Shown piece by piece: positions 1-10,153 of a stretch of DNA of 63,282 nt. A program made the position numbers and the translations under genes. Position 1 is the first letter of the stretch, and each line of letters starts with the position of its first letter. The DNA comes from Methanomassiliicoccaceae archaeon (GTDB lineage: Archaea > Thermoplasmatota > Thermoplasmata > Methanomassiliicoccales > Methanomethylophilaceae). Under the pieces are notes generated by a model. It did no database searches. It saw only the letters and a program-made list of their open reading frames with translations, and had not been told where the DNA came from. Location of the stretch: positions 1 through 63,282 of the forward strand of contig JAEEOP010000021.1 in the NCBI GenBank assembly GCA_016284295.1, written 5' to 3'.

Positions 1-970
1 CGGACAGGTCGGGGATGGGGTGGGTGATGTCTCCTCCGGGCATGGACAGGATGGGAATCTGAGTGATGGATCCCTTCTTTCCCTTGATCCTTCCGGCACG
101 CTCGTACAGCTGTGCCAGATCGGTGTACATGTAACCGGGGTATCCACGCCTTCCGGGCACTTCCTCACGGGCAGCTCCGATCTGACGGAGAGCCTCGCAG
201 TAGTTGGTGATATCGGTCATGATGACCAGCACCTGCATACCGAGGTCGAATGCCATGTACTCCGCGGTGGTGAGTCCGAGACGGGGTGTCAGGGTACGCT
301 CCACAGCAGGGTCGTCCGCAAGGTTCAGGAAGACCACAGCGTTCTTCAGGGCTCCGGTTCTCTCGAACTCCTTCATGAACATCTGCTTCTCTTCGTTGGT
401 GATACCCATGGCGATGAACACGACGGCGAACTCCTCGTTCTCTCCGCGGACCTTGGCCTGACGTGCGATCTGAAGAGCGATCTCGTTGTGGGGAAGTCCC
501 GACGCGGAGAATATAGGCAGCTTCTGACCCCTGACCAGGGTGTTCATACCGTCGATGGTGGATATTCCGGTCTGGATGAAATCCGACGGGGAGTCCCTTG
601 CCCACGGGTTGATAGCGGCCCCGTTGATCTCGAGCTCCTTCTCGGGGACGATGGGTGCTCCTCCGTCCAGGGGCTGTCCGGATCCGGAGCGGATCCTTCC
701 GAGCATGTCCTTGGACACAGCCATCTTCATTGTCTCGCCGAGGAACCTGACGGAAGCGTCCCTGTCGATACCGGATGTTCCCTCGAACACCTGGACGACG
801 ACGACCTCATCGGACGAGTCCAGAACCTGTCCCCTCCTTGTCGTTCCGTCGGAGAGCCTGATGTTGACCATCTCCTTGTATCCGACGGGCTCTGTCTTCT
901 TGACGTAGATCAGAGGTCCGGCGATCTGGGAGACTGTCTTGTACTCTTTGCTGATGTTAACTTCTGCCAT
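1..970 (-). CDS. atpB: A-type ATP synthase subunit B (3' end outside window)
   Basis: Non-catalytic nucleotide-binding subunit of the A1 head of the archaeal A1AO ATP synthase, alternating with subunit A in the hexamer. Reading leftward from ATG at 970, the frame is open to the window edge (323 codons of about 460). It opens [19 protein letters not shown] and contains the typical B-subunit stretches [22 protein letters not shown] and GLPHNEIA, and a late [13 protein letters not shown] segment. It lacks the GKT P-loop of subunit A, as expected for B. It starts 5 bases after the atpA stop and is the last gene of the operon visible here. The C-terminal third is missing only because the window ends. 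Confidence 0.96.
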   Translation of the reverse strand, partial: MAEVNISKEYKTVSQIAGPLIYVKKTEPVGYKEMVNIRLSDGTTRRGQVLDSSDEVVVVQVFEGTSGIDRDASVRFLGETMKMAVSKDMLGRIRSGSGQPLDGGAPIVPEKELEINGAAINPWARDSPSDFIQTGISTIDGMNTLVRGQKLPIFSASGLPHNEIALQIARQAKVRGENEEFAVVFIAMGITNEEKQMFMKEFERTGALKNAVVFLNLADDPAVERTLTPRLGLTTAEYMAFDLGMQVLVIMTDITNYCEALRQIGAAREEVPGRRGYPGYMYTDLAQLYERAGRIKGKKGSITQIPILSMPGGDITHPIPDLS

Positions 971-975
971 TGGAA

Positions 976-2703
976 TCACGCTCCGAGCTCCATGAACTGC
1001 TTGTCCATGTCTGCGTCTACGGCTGCAAGCTCCTCATCAACGTTCTCCTCGTACTTGGCCTGGTTGAACCTGGTCCTGACGGGGAGGTATGCGATCTTGT
1101 CGACGGGTGCGCCGGCCTGGAGAGCCTTCTCGGACAGGTCGGAGTACTTCTTGATCAAGGTCAGCATCTTGTACTGCCTCGAGAGGGGGCAGTAACAGTC
1201 GACGGGGTGGTATGCGTTCTGCTGGAGGAAGATCTCACGGATCATCTTGGCGACCTCGAGTGTGATCTTCTGCTCGTCCGGGAGTGAGTCTGATCCGACC
1301 ATCTGGACGACATCCTGCAGCTCGGCCTCCCTCTGGAGGGTCTTCATGGCCCATGCCTTCAACGCGGGGAAGTCCTCTGCGACGTTGGCCTTGAACCAGT
1401 CGAGCAGCTGCCTGTCGTACATGGTGTACGATGTCAGCCAGTTGATTGTGGGGAAGTGCCTCCTCTCACGGAGCTTGGTGTCCAGTGCCCAGAAGACACG
1501 AACGATACGGAGGGTGTTCTGAGTGACGGGCTCGGAAAGGTCTCCTCCGGGGGGTGATACGGCTCCGATGACTGAGACGGATCCGTCGGCGCCGCAGAGC
1601 ACCTTTGCACGGGCTGCACGCTCGTAGAACTCGGAGAGACGTCCTGCAAGGTATGCGGGGTATCCCTCTTCTCCGGGCATCTCTTCCAACCTGGACGAGA
1701 TCTCACGCATGGCCTCTGCCCACCTGGAGGTGGAGTCTGCCATGAGTGCGACGTTGTATCCCATGTCCCTGAAGTACTCGGCGATGGTCATTCCGGTGTA
1801 AACCGATGCCTCACGAGCTGCCACAGGCATGTTGGAGGTGTTGGCGATGAGGACGGTCCTCTTCATCAGGGACTCGCCTGTCTTGGGGTCGACGAGCTCG
1901 GGGAACTCTGTAAGAACCTCGGTCATCTCGTTTCCACGCTCACCGCATCCGATGTAGACCACGATCTCGGCATCGGAGTACTTGGCCAGGGACTGCTGTG
2001 TGACGGTCTTTCCTGTTCCGAATGCTCCGGGGATTGCGGCCGCTCCTCCCTTTGCCAGGGGGAACATCGTGTCGAGGACACGGAGTCCGGTGACGAGGGG
2101 GATATCGGGCTGGTACTTCTCCTGCACGGGCCTGGGGTTACGAACGGGCCAGTACTGGACCATGCAGACGTCGGTTCCGTTGATGACGGCGACGGTCTCG
2201 TCGATGGTGAACTGTCCCTTCTTGATGGAGTCGACCTTTCCGCTGAGTCCGATGGGGACCATGATCTTGTGGACGATAGGTCCTTCCTGGACGGTACCGA
2301 GTACCATTCCCTGAGAGACCTTGTCGCCCTCGGATACTGCAGGAGAGAACTCCCATTTCTTCTCGTGATCCAATCCAGGTGCGGCGACTCCACGGTAGAT
2401 GAAGTCTCCCATCTTCTCCCTGAGAACGGGGAGGGGCCTCTGAATTCCGTCGTAAACGGATGTCAGGAGTCCGGGACCGAGCTCAACGGAAAGGGGCCTT
2501 CCTGTGTTCGTGACAGGCTCTCCCGGCTTAACGTTGTCCGTGTCCTCATAGACCTGGATGATGGAATATTCGCCGACGATTTTGATGACCTCTCCCATCA
2601 GCTGCTCGTTTCCAACATGAACGACATCGTACATCTTGGGCGAGATACCTGTGGCGGTCACGACAGGTCCGGCGACCCTGTAAATTACACCTTCAGTGCT
2701 CAT
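976..2703 (-). CDS. atpA: A-type ATP synthase catalytic subunit A
   Basis: Catalytic subunit of the A1 sector: ATP synthesis from ADP and phosphate driven by ion flow through AO. 575 residues, normal for an intein-free archaeal subunit A. The P-loop GAFGTGKT lies at about residues 226-233 and is followed by the [13 protein letters not shown] stretch; the non-homologous region typical of A subunits is present (about residues 110-190). No intein interrupts the P-loop, a common insertion site in this gene. The gene abuts atpF directly and atpB follows 5 bases on. Stop is TGA. Confidence 0.98.
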   Translation of the reverse strand: MSTEGVIYRVAGPVVTATGISPKMYDVVHVGNEQLMGEVIKIVGEYSIIQVYEDTDNVKPGEPVTNTGRPLSVELGPGLLTSVYDGIQRPLPVLREKMGDFIYRGVAAPGLDHEKKWEFSPAVSEGDKVSQGMVLGTVQEGPIVHKIMVPIGLSGKVDSIKKGQFTIDETVAVINGTDVCMVQYWPVRNPRPVQEKYQPDIPLVTGLRVLDTMFPLAKGGAAAIPGAFGTGKTVTQQSLAKYSDAEIVVYIGCGERGNEMTEVLTEFPELVDPKTGESLMKRTVLIANTSNMPVAAREASVYTGMTIAEYFRDMGYNVALMADSTSRWAEAMREISSRLEEMPGEEGYPAYLAGRLSEFYERAARAKVLCGADGSVSVIGAVSPPGGDLSEPVTQNTLRIVRVFWALDTKLRERRHFPTINWLTSYTMYDRQLLDWFKANVAEDFPALKAWAMKTLQREAELQDVVQMVGSDSLPDEQKITLEVAKMIREIFLQQNAYHPVDCYCPLSRQYKMLTLIKKYSDLSEKALQAGAPVDKIAYLPVRTRFNQAKYEENVDEELAAVDADMDKQFMELGA

Positions 2704-3009
2704 TCAATCATCCTCATTCTTGTATAAATCTACGCCAATCGCCCTCTTGACCTTCTCACGGAGGTCGTCGTCGGATCCACCGACCGCCACCACAACAGGC
2801 TGGATCGAATCCATTACCTTGTGCCTGACGTTGAAGGGGAGATTGTCGAGGTCCTTCGCATCTACTGCGAGGATACCGATTGTGGGCTGAGACATTGCGT
2901 CCAGCATCTGTTCTTGATAGTTTTCTGGGTTTGCTACGAATACGCGCCTGATTCCGGCGAGCCTGAATCCGAGTGTGAACTCCTCACTTCCCAATACTGC
3001 GATTTCCAT
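2704..3009 (-). CDS. atpF: A-type ATP synthase subunit F
   Basis: 101-residue central-stalk subunit F, which binds subunit D and modulates A1 activity. The N-terminus MEIAVLGSEEFTLGFRLAGI matches the family (Rossmann-like fold, GF-LAG motif), and the C-terminus is charged. Its start overlaps the atpC stop by one base (TGATG), implying coupled translation. Stop is TGA. Confidence 0.93.
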   Translation of the reverse strand: MEIAVLGSEEFTLGFRLAGIRRVFVANPENYQEQMLDAMSQPTIGILAVDAKDLDNLPFNVRHKVMDSIQPVVVAVGGSDDDLREKVKRAIGVDLYKNEDD

Positions 3010-4073
3010 CAGATCACCAACAGTCCTTTGATGACGTCCTTGCTGAGACCGCTCTCGATACCCCGTGCGATAGTCCTGATGTTCCTTGCCTCGTTCTCCA
3101 TGCAGAGCATGTAGTCGATGACAGGAAGGACTGAAAGCGGGTACTCGTTCGCGAACTTCTTCGCAACGGACATTTCGTACTTCTGCGTGTTCAGGATCAA
3201 GTTGCGGACATTGAATTCCCCGTTGTCGATCTGCTCCTTGATTGAATCATAGAAATCCAACTGGGCCAGGTCGGCGTAGGTGTCCTCCAAGGTAGCCGCA
3301 TCCGCGAGCTGCTTGGCAAACTTGCTGTCGATCTGCTTCCCGCCTTCGATGACATAAGGCATCACAGCTTCTCCTGTGACCCCCTCGACCTTCAGCTTGA
3401 GGATGGTCTCGAGGTTCTTGATGTCTATCGCTCCTCTCACGTACTGTGAGAACATGCGGGTGGGAATAGTATTGGTGGGGATGATCTTCACGAGCCTCTC
3501 GTAACGGAACTTGTCCATGTAGTCCTCTATCATACCGAGGTTCCCTGTGGCCTTGAAGTCGGCCATGTACTCGGCGGGTATGGGCATGGATGCAAGTTTC
3601 TCGTAGGCTGTGAGGACTTCCTCGCTTGACTCGAATGCAATCAGTCTCTCCAGATCTTCGGCGCTCAGCGATCCGGCGGGCACGAGATCGTTCCTGATCT
3701 CGTCCGTGCTCAGACCGTACGACTTTCCACGCAAGATGACCTTGATGTTCCAGTTGTCCCACTTCTGCAGGTAGGCCGCCAGGACGGTATGGAGCTCGCC
3801 CTGAGAACCGTTCAAGAGGATCTTGAAGGTGTTGGCCATGTATGCATATGTGACGCGCTCGACGAGCTCGACTCCCTCAGACTTGTCGCCGAGTTCGGTG
3901 ACCTCTTTCTGGTAGCCTGCCTCGGAGGCGAAGTGGGCGAGTTCCGAGACGCTCAGCTGGAGCATCTTGTTGTAGTCGTCCTCCTTGATGAGGCGCGACT
4001 TCATCGCTTTCGCTTTGGTCGCTGTGTATGCGTAGTTGCCACTTCTGTTACTGCGCCCGAACATGATCTTCAC
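3009..4073 (-). CDS. atpC: A-type ATP synthase subunit C
   Basis: 354-residue V-ATPase subunit d/archaeal C homologue that seats the central stalk on the membrane ring. It shows the all-helical vATP-synt_AC39 pattern, with conserved Tyr/Arg near the start (YAYTATKAKAMKSRL) and a C-terminal helix with ENEARNIRTIARG. It overlaps atpE by four bases (ATGA) and atpF by one. Confidence 0.94.
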   Translation of the reverse strand: MKIMFGRSNRSGNYAYTATKAKAMKSRLIKEDDYNKMLQLSVSELAHFASEAGYQKEVTELGDKSEGVELVERVTYAYMANTFKILLNGSQGELHTVLAAYLQKWDNWNIKVILRGKSYGLSTDEIRNDLVPAGSLSAEDLERLIAFESSEEVLTAYEKLASMPIPAEYMADFKATGNLGMIEDYMDKFRYERLVKIIPTNTIPTRMFSQYVRGAIDIKNLETILKLKVEGVTGEAVMPYVIEGGKQIDSKFAKQLADAATLEDTYADLAQLDFYDSIKEQIDNGEFNVRNLILNTQKYEMSVAKKFANEYPLSVLPVIDYMLCMENEARNIRTIARGIESGLSKDVIKGLLVI

Positions 4074-4627
4074 CCGAAGAGAATGTTGGACACGTCCTTG
4101 ATGCCGCGGTCCCAGACCGTGCGGAGGAGAGCAGAGTACTGCATGTCGATCTCGATCTGTCCATCCTCACTGCGGAGGATGAGACCGGCGACGATCCTGC
4201 TGTCCTTCTCGACATCGGCGACTCCGAGGTCCGCTGCGGAGAAGTCGTCCTTCTCCGACATGATGGCCTTGGGGTTCTCGATGATCGTCTTGGCGTAGGC
4301 GACCATGCTCTTGTACTGTGCCAGCTTCTTGTCTGCAGGCGCAGTCTCGAGCTCATGGAGCGTCTCGTCGAAGACTTCCGAGAGGATCTCCTTCTTCTTC
4401 GCAAGGACGACCTTCTTGCTCTCCAGCTCAGCGCTGGAGGCCTCCTGGCGGTCCATACGTCCGATGGTGTCCGCGAGCCTCTTTTCTTCGCTTTCTTTCA
4501 ACCCGGCGATCTTCTTCTCGGTCTCGGACTGGATGCGCGCGATCTCCTCGGACGTCTGGTCCTGGATGCATTTCACGCGCTTGTCGGACTGAGCCTTGAT
4601 CTCCGCGGTCACGTTGTTCAGTGCCAT
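4070..4627 (-). CDS. atpE: A-type ATP synthase subunit E (peripheral stalk)
   Basis: 185-residue subunit E of the peripheral stalk, partner of subunit H. The N-terminal half is a long charged helix rich in Lys, Glu and Gln; the C-terminal half has the mixed alpha/beta head that binds the A1 crown. It lies between atpK and atpC, the usual position. It overlaps atpC by four bases, and 22 bases separate it from the atpK stop. Confidence 0.92.
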   Translation of the reverse strand: MALNNVTAEIKAQSDKRVKCIQDQTSEEIARIQSETEKKIAGLKESEEKRLADTIGRMDRQEASSAELESKKVVLAKKKEILSEVFDETLHELETAPADKKLAQYKSMVAYAKTIIENPKAIMSEKDDFSAADLGVADVEKDSRIVAGLILRSEDGQIEIDMQYSALLRTVWDRGIKDVSNILFG

Positions 4628-4649
4628 GAGATTACCTCGAGTGGCGAAA

Positions 4650-4877
4650 TCACATTGTGAAGATTGCGAGGATAGCGATAACCAGTCCGAAGATAACGAT
4701 AGTCTCAGGAAGCACCATGAACATCAGTGCCTTTCCCAGCATCTTGGAGTCCTCAGTGATTGCTCCGACTGCTGCTGCTCCGATGTCCTTCTGGGCCATT
4801 CCTGTTCCAATTCCGGCGAGTCCGACTGCGAGTCCTGCTCCGATTGCGATCATTCCTGCTGCTTCTTCTGCTGCCAT
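4650..4877 (-). CDS. atpK: A-type ATP synthase subunit K (rotor ring)
   Basis: 75-residue rotor proteolipid, a single two-helix hairpin. Helix 1 is Gly/Ala-rich (GAGLAVGLAGIGTG), the polar loop is AQKDIG, and helix 2 carries the ion-binding Glu in LPETIVIFG. A single hairpin gives one ion site per subunit. It lies two bases downstream of the atpI stop. Confidence 0.95.
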   Translation of the reverse strand: MAAEEAAGMIAIGAGLAVGLAGIGTGMAQKDIGAAAVGAITEDSKMLGKALMFMVLPETIVIFGLVIAILAIFTM

Positions 4878-4879
4878 TT

Positions 4880-7006
4880 TTATGCCTCTTTTATGTCTTT
4901 ATTAGAAATCGTTTTGATGTGTTTGAATTTGAGGGGTGAGAATTCCGTTCCCTCTCCCTCATAGAACTTGATCATGAACTCGACCAGCTGCAACCTTAAT
5001 GCGTGCAGTCCTCCGGAGAGGATGGCCAGGGTCCAAATCATCAGGTGCAGGACACAGAACAGGATGAATCCGATGATGATCATGAGGATTCCGCCGTCGC
5101 CTGCGACCGCTGGATCAGGGCTGATTCCAGCGATCATTCCGATCGCTATGTAGTTGAATGCAAGTGCCATTCCGGCCTTGGACATTCCAATAGCGACCAG
5201 ACGAGTGTAAGAAAGGATGTTACCGAAGGCATCGACCGTCTCAATGAGGATCGACATTGCTCCTTCACTGCGTGCGACCAATACAGCACCGACAATGATG
5301 AAGGCGAGTCCAATTCCGAGGAACATCAGGAGCTGATCCATCGTGAATGAAAGATAGATGCTCAAGTCAAGTCCCAGGAACTTGATGGGCTCGATAAGCG
5401 AGTAGTCCTGCATGATGAGCATGAATCCCAGTGCGAATCCAACGAAGACGACTCCGATGAAAATGAGAAGAGGTCCTCCCTTCTCGAAGAATCCATGCTT
5501 GAAACCGTGCTGCACAGACTTGTTGTATATAGCAACGACGTAACCAATGAAAAGGTGGACGACTCCGACGTAGACCGACAGCCTGAGAAGCATTCCTACG
5601 TACTCAGCATCGATCTTTCCAACTCCGTGGCCGTTCATGAGGAACTGCTCGAAGAATTCATGGAGGTGGTCCAGGCCTAACAGTCCCGCCCACGTGTATG
5701 TCACTGCGCCAGCTTCGTATTCTCCGATGAAGTGCATACCTAAGGCCTCTCCGAATAGGAAGAAACCGAAGACGAAAGCCCAAATACCTCCAAAGAACAG
5801 GACGGTCGCGATTGCGCGCCAGTCAGGGTTCTTGGCGAACTTGAGTCCATATGCACCGAGGATGATGAACGGAATGGCATAACCCACATCTCCGACCATG
5901 AATCCGAAGAAAAGAGGAAGGAAGATAGCGATAAGAACGGTAGGATCCACCTCGTTATACTTCGGTATCGACATCATCTTCGTCGGATACTCGAAAAGCT
6001 TGGTCACATTTCCGTGCCTCATCTTGGTGGGCACGGTCTGGAATCTGGTCTCAGCCGCTTCCGATGTCGCCTGCCTTCTGTCACGGTTCTCCTCGATGCT
6101 GACGTATGCCCCGCTGACCTTGGACTCGACGGTCTGTTTGACCTTCTCGACCTCGTTCGTGGGAACCCATGCGTCAATGACGAAGGTGTATTCCGTTGTT
6201 GCGATCCTGATGGGTAGTGTTCCCTTCTCAGTCTCAGCTGCAAGCTCCTCTTCGGATGCTCTGAGGAATTCTTTGTGTTTCTCAAAAAGAACCTCTGTTT
6301 CCTTCTGGACTACCTCAAGCTCCTTATTCAACGTGTCCAACTGGATGTTGGCATCGTTAAGGGCTGATTTGGCGGATCCCTTGCCCTCGGGCACAGCGAT
6401 CTCGGAGAAACCGTGCTCGGACAGGATGTTCTGGGCCTTGTTCCTGTCATCGTTCTTCACGAAGACAGCGACAACGCTTCCTTCCTTCTTGTCCATAGAA
6501 GCATAGACCTCTCCCATCTCGCCAATGGCCTGGGTAGGGTCCCTCTCCACGGTACCGACCATGCATGTGATGCTCTTGTAACCGGAGTACATGTCAAGGT
6601 CGATCGGTAGTCTTGCAAGGAGCTCGAGATTCTTCTTCTTTGCGTTTAAATCGGTGATTCTCTGATTGAGATCATTCCTCTTGTCGAGAACGACTTTTAC
6701 CTCTTTCTCGACAGATTCGACGCCGTCAGATGTTATCTGGCTCCTGATTTCACTCTCAGAAATCGGATTGGTCTTGGTATGCTTGTTGATACCGAGATCC
6801 TTCTCCATAGCACGAACCTTCAGCAGCCTCTCGGCGGCCTTGGACGAGTATGGACGGGGCGTTCCGAGGGTGAAACCCTCATCCGCGTCGACGGTCTGAT
6901 CGATCAGGTGGATGTTCTCGAGATCGTACAAGACCTCAACGGTCTCGTCGATGCATGAGTTGGCACCCACAATCACAATCCTACTCATCGACTCAGGAAG
7001 AAACAT
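4880..7006 (-). CDS. atpI: A-type ATP synthase subunit I (a-type membrane subunit)
   Basis: 708-residue stator subunit that forms the ion half-channels against the K ring. The N-terminal half (to about residue 350) is cytosolic with long coiled coils; the C-terminal half has about eight membrane segments. The segment LSYTRLVAIGMS carries the essential Arg. The start at 7006 (MFLPESMSRIVIVG) matches the usual family opening (M--P--M) and overlaps atpH by 14 bases; a second ATG at 6988 sits just after the atpH stop. Stop is TAA. Confidence 0.95.
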   Translation of the reverse strand: MFLPESMSRIVIVGANSCIDETVEVLYDLENIHLIDQTVDADEGFTLGTPRPYSSKAAERLLKVRAMEKDLGINKHTKTNPISESEIRSQITSDGVESVEKEVKVVLDKRNDLNQRITDLNAKKKNLELLARLPIDLDMYSGYKSITCMVGTVERDPTQAIGEMGEVYASMDKKEGSVVAVFVKNDDRNKAQNILSEHGFSEIAVPEGKGSAKSALNDANIQLDTLNKELEVVQKETEVLFEKHKEFLRASEEELAAETEKGTLPIRIATTEYTFVIDAWVPTNEVEKVKQTVESKVSGAYVSIEENRDRRQATSEAAETRFQTVPTKMRHGNVTKLFEYPTKMMSIPKYNEVDPTVLIAIFLPLFFGFMVGDVGYAIPFIILGAYGLKFAKNPDWRAIATVLFFGGIWAFVFGFFLFGEALGMHFIGEYEAGAVTYTWAGLLGLDHLHEFFEQFLMNGHGVGKIDAEYVGMLLRLSVYVGVVHLFIGYVVAIYNKSVQHGFKHGFFEKGGPLLIFIGVVFVGFALGFMLIMQDYSLIEPIKFLGLDLSIYLSFTMDQLLMFLGIGLAFIIVGAVLVARSEGAMSILIETVDAFGNILSYTRLVAIGMSKAGMALAFNYIAIGMIAGISPDPAVAGDGGILMIIIGFILFCVLHLMIWTLAILSGGLHALRLQLVEFMIKFYEGEGTEFSPLKFKHIKTISNKDIKEA

Positions 7007-7358
7007 TCAAAATCCTCTCAACTTCATATTTAAGGAAATTCTTTGCTTCCTCTTTCTTTGCCTTGGATTTGGAGTCGATTATATCGGCTTCCTGCTTGCC
7101 GGCGACGATCTTGGAATCGTGCTCCTTGGCAAGCTTGTCCTTCTCCGCGGCTACTGCGGACTCGTAAGAGCTGCGCATCTGAGCTTCGGCGTCCTGAATC
7201 TTCTTCACAGAATCTCTGCGAGCTTCGGCGAGAGCTGCTTTCTGTTCCTCCTCGGCCTTGGCGACCTTGGCGTCAGCTTCCGCTTCCGCTTGTTTTATCT
7301 CCGTAAGTATATCAGTCCGGCTCAAATTTACACTCCCCGACTTAAGGCTTGTATCCAT
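6993..7358 (-). CDS. atpH: A-type ATP synthase subunit H (peripheral stalk)
   Basis: 121-residue, almost wholly helical, Ala/Lys/Glu-rich coiled-coil protein at the head of the operon, the usual place for peripheral-stalk subunit H, which pairs with subunit E. It is identified more by composition, length and operon position than by a sharp motif. It begins MDTSLKSGSVNLSRTDIL and ends in TGA inside the start of atpI. Confidence 0.85.
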   Translation of the reverse strand: MDTSLKSGSVNLSRTDILTEIKQAEAEADAKVAKAEEEQKAALAEARRDSVKKIQDAEAQMRSSYESAVAAEKDKLAKEHDSKIVAGKQEADIIDSKSKAKKEEAKNFLKYEVERILNVSS

Positions 7359-7386
7359 GGGATAATACTTAAAGGATGTACCCCGC

Positions 7387-7401
7387 TCTATAATAATAAG
7401 T
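7387..7401 (-). promoter_or_regulatory. Probable TATA box of the ATP synthase operon
   Basis: An AT-only block (TTATTATTATAG on the minus strand) lies about 30 bases upstream of the atpH ATG, in an 80-base gap whose other neighbour converges on it. At archaeal spacing, transcription would start about 10 bases before the ATG. Inferred from position and composition only. Confidence 0.45.
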
Positions 7402-7439
7402 AAAGGTAAAAGGAGATAATTGGCCGTAACACTCGGATG

Positions 7440-7898
7440 TTACAGCGATTTCTCGATTTTGAACTGACGGATACTTAGATCGGCCTCATCCAGCAGTTCC
7501 TTGGAAAGCTCGTCGGCATATCCTTCGCTGTAGACGATCTCCTTGATCCCCGCGTTGATGAGGATCTTGGCGCACAGGGAGCATGGATGCGTCGTGGTGT
7601 AGATCGTAGCCCCGTTGACGCTCACTCCGAAATAAGCGGCCTGCGTCACGGCGTTCTGCTCAGCATGCACCCCTCTGCACAGTTCATGCCTAGTGCCAGA
7701 CGGTACATTCAGCTGCTCACGGATGCACCCTGTCTGCTCGCAGTGGGCGGTGCCTTTCGGTGCCCCGTTGTAACCGGTGGAGAGGACCCTCTTCTCCTTG
7801 ACGATGACGGCGCCGACCTTCCTCCTGAGACATGTTGAACGGGAGGACACCAACTGTGCCATCTCCATGAAATATTCGTCATAGCTGGGTCTGCTCAT
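7440..7898 (-). CDS. dCMP/deoxycytidylate deaminase family protein
   Basis: 152-residue zinc-dependent deaminase, probably making dUMP from dCMP for thymidylate synthesis. The zinc site is complete: VHAEQNA supplies His and the catalytic Glu, and HPCSLCAK supplies the two Cys. A second Cys/His cluster (HCEQTGC and HELC) is typical of dCMP deaminases rather than cytidine deaminases. I chose the ATG at 7898 because a ribosome-binding site (AAGGTGG) lies 5 bases before it; the in-frame GTG at 7907 overlaps that site. Stop is TAA. Confidence 0.9.
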   Translation of the reverse strand: MSRPSYDEYFMEMAQLVSSRSTCLRRKVGAVIVKEKRVLSTGYNGAPKGTAHCEQTGCIREQLNVPSGTRHELCRGVHAEQNAVTQAAYFGVSVNGATIYTTTHPCSLCAKILINAGIKEIVYSEGYADELSKELLDEADLSIRQFKIEKSL

Positions 7899-7978
7899 TG
7901 AAGCCACCTTCCGATTGCTTGCTCGCGTTGTAGGTCATCCGAATATTAATTTTATACCTCTTTTTCTTAAGGGGGAGC

Positions 7979-8827
7979 GTGAGCAGCGGGAACAGGATCC
8001 TTGTCATCATCGTCGCCGTGATTTTCATAGGCATCATCGGAGGATATGCCTATATCAGCGCCGAATCGGGACTGGATTCCCCCCTCAGCGTCATCATGTC
8101 ACGCAGCATGCAGCACGACAACGAACAGTCCCAGATAGGTGTGATCGACACCGGGGACGTCATGGTCATAGAGAAGTACTCCAAGGCCATGAACGAGGGT
8201 CGTGTGTACAGCTATGTGGAAGGTACCATCAACGGATACCGCTCTTTCGGAGATTACGGATCGGTGATCATCTACGACCGTGACACCGATATGAATCCGG
8301 TAATACATCGTGCTATAGTCTGGTTGGACTACAACGGGGACGGTACATGGAGCATTCCCAGTTTCGCCGAATACAAGGGTAAATGGGAATGCATCAAGAA
8401 CGGCATCAAGATCACCAATTACAACAAACTCAGCGGCACCTTGACATTCATAGATGTCACTCAATCGCAGAAGACCGTGTCGATCAAACTTGATGATCTT
8501 GGAAAACAAAGCGGATACCTCACCATGGGGGACAACATCTCGAACTACTACTTCGATCAGCTGAGCCTCACCCCGGTTAGAGCACCCATCGGCACCGATC
8601 AGATAAGATCCGTCGCTATAATGGAGATCCCGTGGATGGGTGTCATCAAGGTCTATATGACAGAGGACAAGAGAGAACAGCTGCAATACGTCCCCAATTC
8701 CATCAACTGTCTGATTATGCTGTTCGTGATGGTCTTCGCGCTGATCTACTGTTGCGACATCTTCTACAAGCACAGATACCTCAGGAATGCCAAAAGGACC
8801 CTTGAGGAAGATCAAAGCATGATATGA
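7979..8827 (+). CDS. Membrane-anchored protein of unknown function
   Basis: 282 residues from GTG at 7979, with a GGGGGAGC ribosome-binding site just upstream. One hydrophobic segment lies near the N-terminus (about residues 6-27) and one near the C-terminus (about 243-262, IMLFVMVFALIYCC); the soluble beta-rich region between them is probably extracytoplasmic. I recognise no family. It converges on cdc6, with an origin recognition box in the 59-base gap between their ends. Confidence 0.75.
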   Translation: MSSGNRILVIIVAVIFIGIIGGYAYISAESGLDSPLSVIMSRSMQHDNEQSQIGVIDTGDVMVIEKYSKAMNEGRVYSYVEGTINGYRSFGDYGSVIIYDRDTDMNPVIHRAIVWLDYNGDGTWSIPSFAEYKGKWECIKNGIKITNYNKLSGTLTFIDVTQSQKTVSIKLDDLGKQSGYLTMGDNISNYYFDQLSLTPVRAPIGTDQIRSVAIMEIPWMGVIKVYMTEDKREQLQYVPNSINCLIMLFVMVFALIYCCDIFYKHRYLRNAKRTLEEDQSMI

Positions 8828-8832
8828 GAGGA

Positions 8833-8859
8833 CCCCCACCCCTCCATTTCCACTGGAAC
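8833..8859 (-). other. Origin recognition box (ORB) downstream of cdc6
   Basis: Minus strand: a TTCCAGTGGAAATGGAGGGG core followed by TGGGGG. This matches the archaeal ORB pattern of a TCCAGTGGAAA-type dyad half plus a G-string, which Orc1/Cdc6 binds. Its central 25 bases are identical to the ORB at 10436-10463 in the opposite orientation, so the cdc6 gene is bracketed by inverted copies. Confidence 0.85.
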
Positions 8860-8886
8860 TTCCGGAAGGGTATGGGTGTAAGAAAT

Positions 8887-10122
8887 TCACATCAGGGTCG
8901 TCTGCTTCGGAGGCTTGTAATGCTCCAATTCTTTGAATAATTCATCGGATTTGAGAAGATCCGCTATGTTCTTGGGAGCACTGAGTTCGATCTCCTTGGT
9001 GCGTCCGGCCCTTCCGAAGGCCTTGACCCTTGCATGGATGATTCCGAGCATATCCAATTCGGAGATAAGATCCGCGACCCTTCTCTGAGTGATGACGGTC
9101 GTTCCTGTGATCTCGCAGAGGACCTTGTAAGTGGAATAGACATCTCCGGTGATCATCGTCGACTGTCCTTCTTCAGTATTCTTTATGATACTCATAAGGA
9201 CCATCTTGGACTGCATGTTGAGGGTCCTGACAATCTCTGCAACGGCATCCATCTCGACCTTATTCTTAGCCGATTTGACATGAGCTTCAGAAATATTCTT
9301 GTCCCCATTCCTTTCAGCGATATCTGCAGACATCCTGAGAAGATCCAAGGCCCTTCTTGCATCTCCGCCGTCCTGAGCCGTCAAAGCTGCACAGTAAGGG
9401 ATCACACCCTCGGAAAGGATGCCTTCTTCGAAGGCCTCCTTCGCTCTTTCATAGAGGATATCCTGAAGCTGCTCCACACTATACGGAGGGAAGATGATCT
9501 TCTCTTCTCCGAGCCTGCTCTTAATCCTTGTGCTGAGGAAATCAGTGAATTTGGTATTGTTCGTGATTCCTATAATCGAGACAGTCGAATTTTTCAACTC
9601 ATCATTTATCGAAGTCAGATAATAGAAGATGTCATCGCCGTTCTTCTGGAATGATCTGTCGATCTCATCGAGAACGATGATGAAGATCTTGTTCTTCTCT
9701 TCGATATAGGATGTCAGTTCGGATAGAATCTTATCGACACTCCATCCTGTGAAAGGGATCTTCCTGGAAGGATCAGAGATTATCTGATTCGCTATGTTGT
9801 AAAGGATTCCATAAGGAGTGTCGACGATTTCACAGTTGATATAGATGAAAGTACAACTTTCTTCAGAAGGATCGGCCTTTTTCAATTCCTTTCCGATATA
9901 ATTCATGACAGCTGTCTTTCCGGTTCCTGTCTTTCCTATGATCAGGATGTTCGAAGGTTTGTCTCTTTCAAGCGAAGGAGCGATGATCTCAACGATTTCG
10001 TTGATCTTGTCGTCCCTGTGCGGCAGATTCTCGGGAACATATGATGATTGAAGGATCTTTTTGTTTTTCACTAATGAATTCCTTTTTTTGAGATACTGAG
10101 TGAAAATATTAGACTCCGTCAT
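8887..10122 (-). CDS. cdc6: Orc1/Cdc6 replication initiator
   Basis: 411-residue AAA+ initiator that binds origin recognition boxes and loads MCM helicase. It has Walker A GKTGTGKTA near residue 65, Walker B IVLDEIDRS, a sensor region IIGITNNTKF, and a C-terminal winged helix (about residues 310-400, TTVITQRRVADLISELDMLG). Several ORB motifs flank the gene, one just 9 bases upstream of its start codon, so initiator binding could also autoregulate transcription. Stop is TGA. Confidence 0.96.
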   Translation of the reverse strand: MTESNIFTQYLKKRNSLVKNKKILQSSYVPENLPHRDDKINEIVEIIAPSLERDKPSNILIIGKTGTGKTAVMNYIGKELKKADPSEESCTFIYINCEIVDTPYGILYNIANQIISDPSRKIPFTGWSVDKILSELTSYIEEKNKIFIIVLDEIDRSFQKNGDDIFYYLTSINDELKNSTVSIIGITNNTKFTDFLSTRIKSRLGEEKIIFPPYSVEQLQDILYERAKEAFEEGILSEGVIPYCAALTAQDGGDARRALDLLRMSADIAERNGDKNISEAHVKSAKNKVEMDAVAEIVRTLNMQSKMVLMSIIKNTEEGQSTMITGDVYSTYKVLCEITGTTVITQRRVADLISELDMLGIIHARVKAFGRAGRTKEIELSAPKNIADLLKSDELFKELEHYKPPKQTTLM

Positions 10123-10130
10123 ATCATCAT

Positions 10131-10153
10131 TTCTCCAGTGGACTATACCCCTA
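10131..10153 (+). other. Partial ORB beside the cdc6 start
   Basis: TTCTCCAGTGGACTATACCC plus CTA. It keeps the TCCAGTGGA half and a weakened C/G string, like the mini-ORBs seen at archaeal origins. It has the same orientation as the box at 10436 and sits directly upstream of the cdc6 start codon. Confidence 0.65.

Noticed and set aside
20-1195. A long open frame on the plus strand across atpB/atpA
   Set aside because: It is the antisense shadow of strongly conserved atpB and atpA; its translation has no family features. The GC-rich codon use here produces many such frames.
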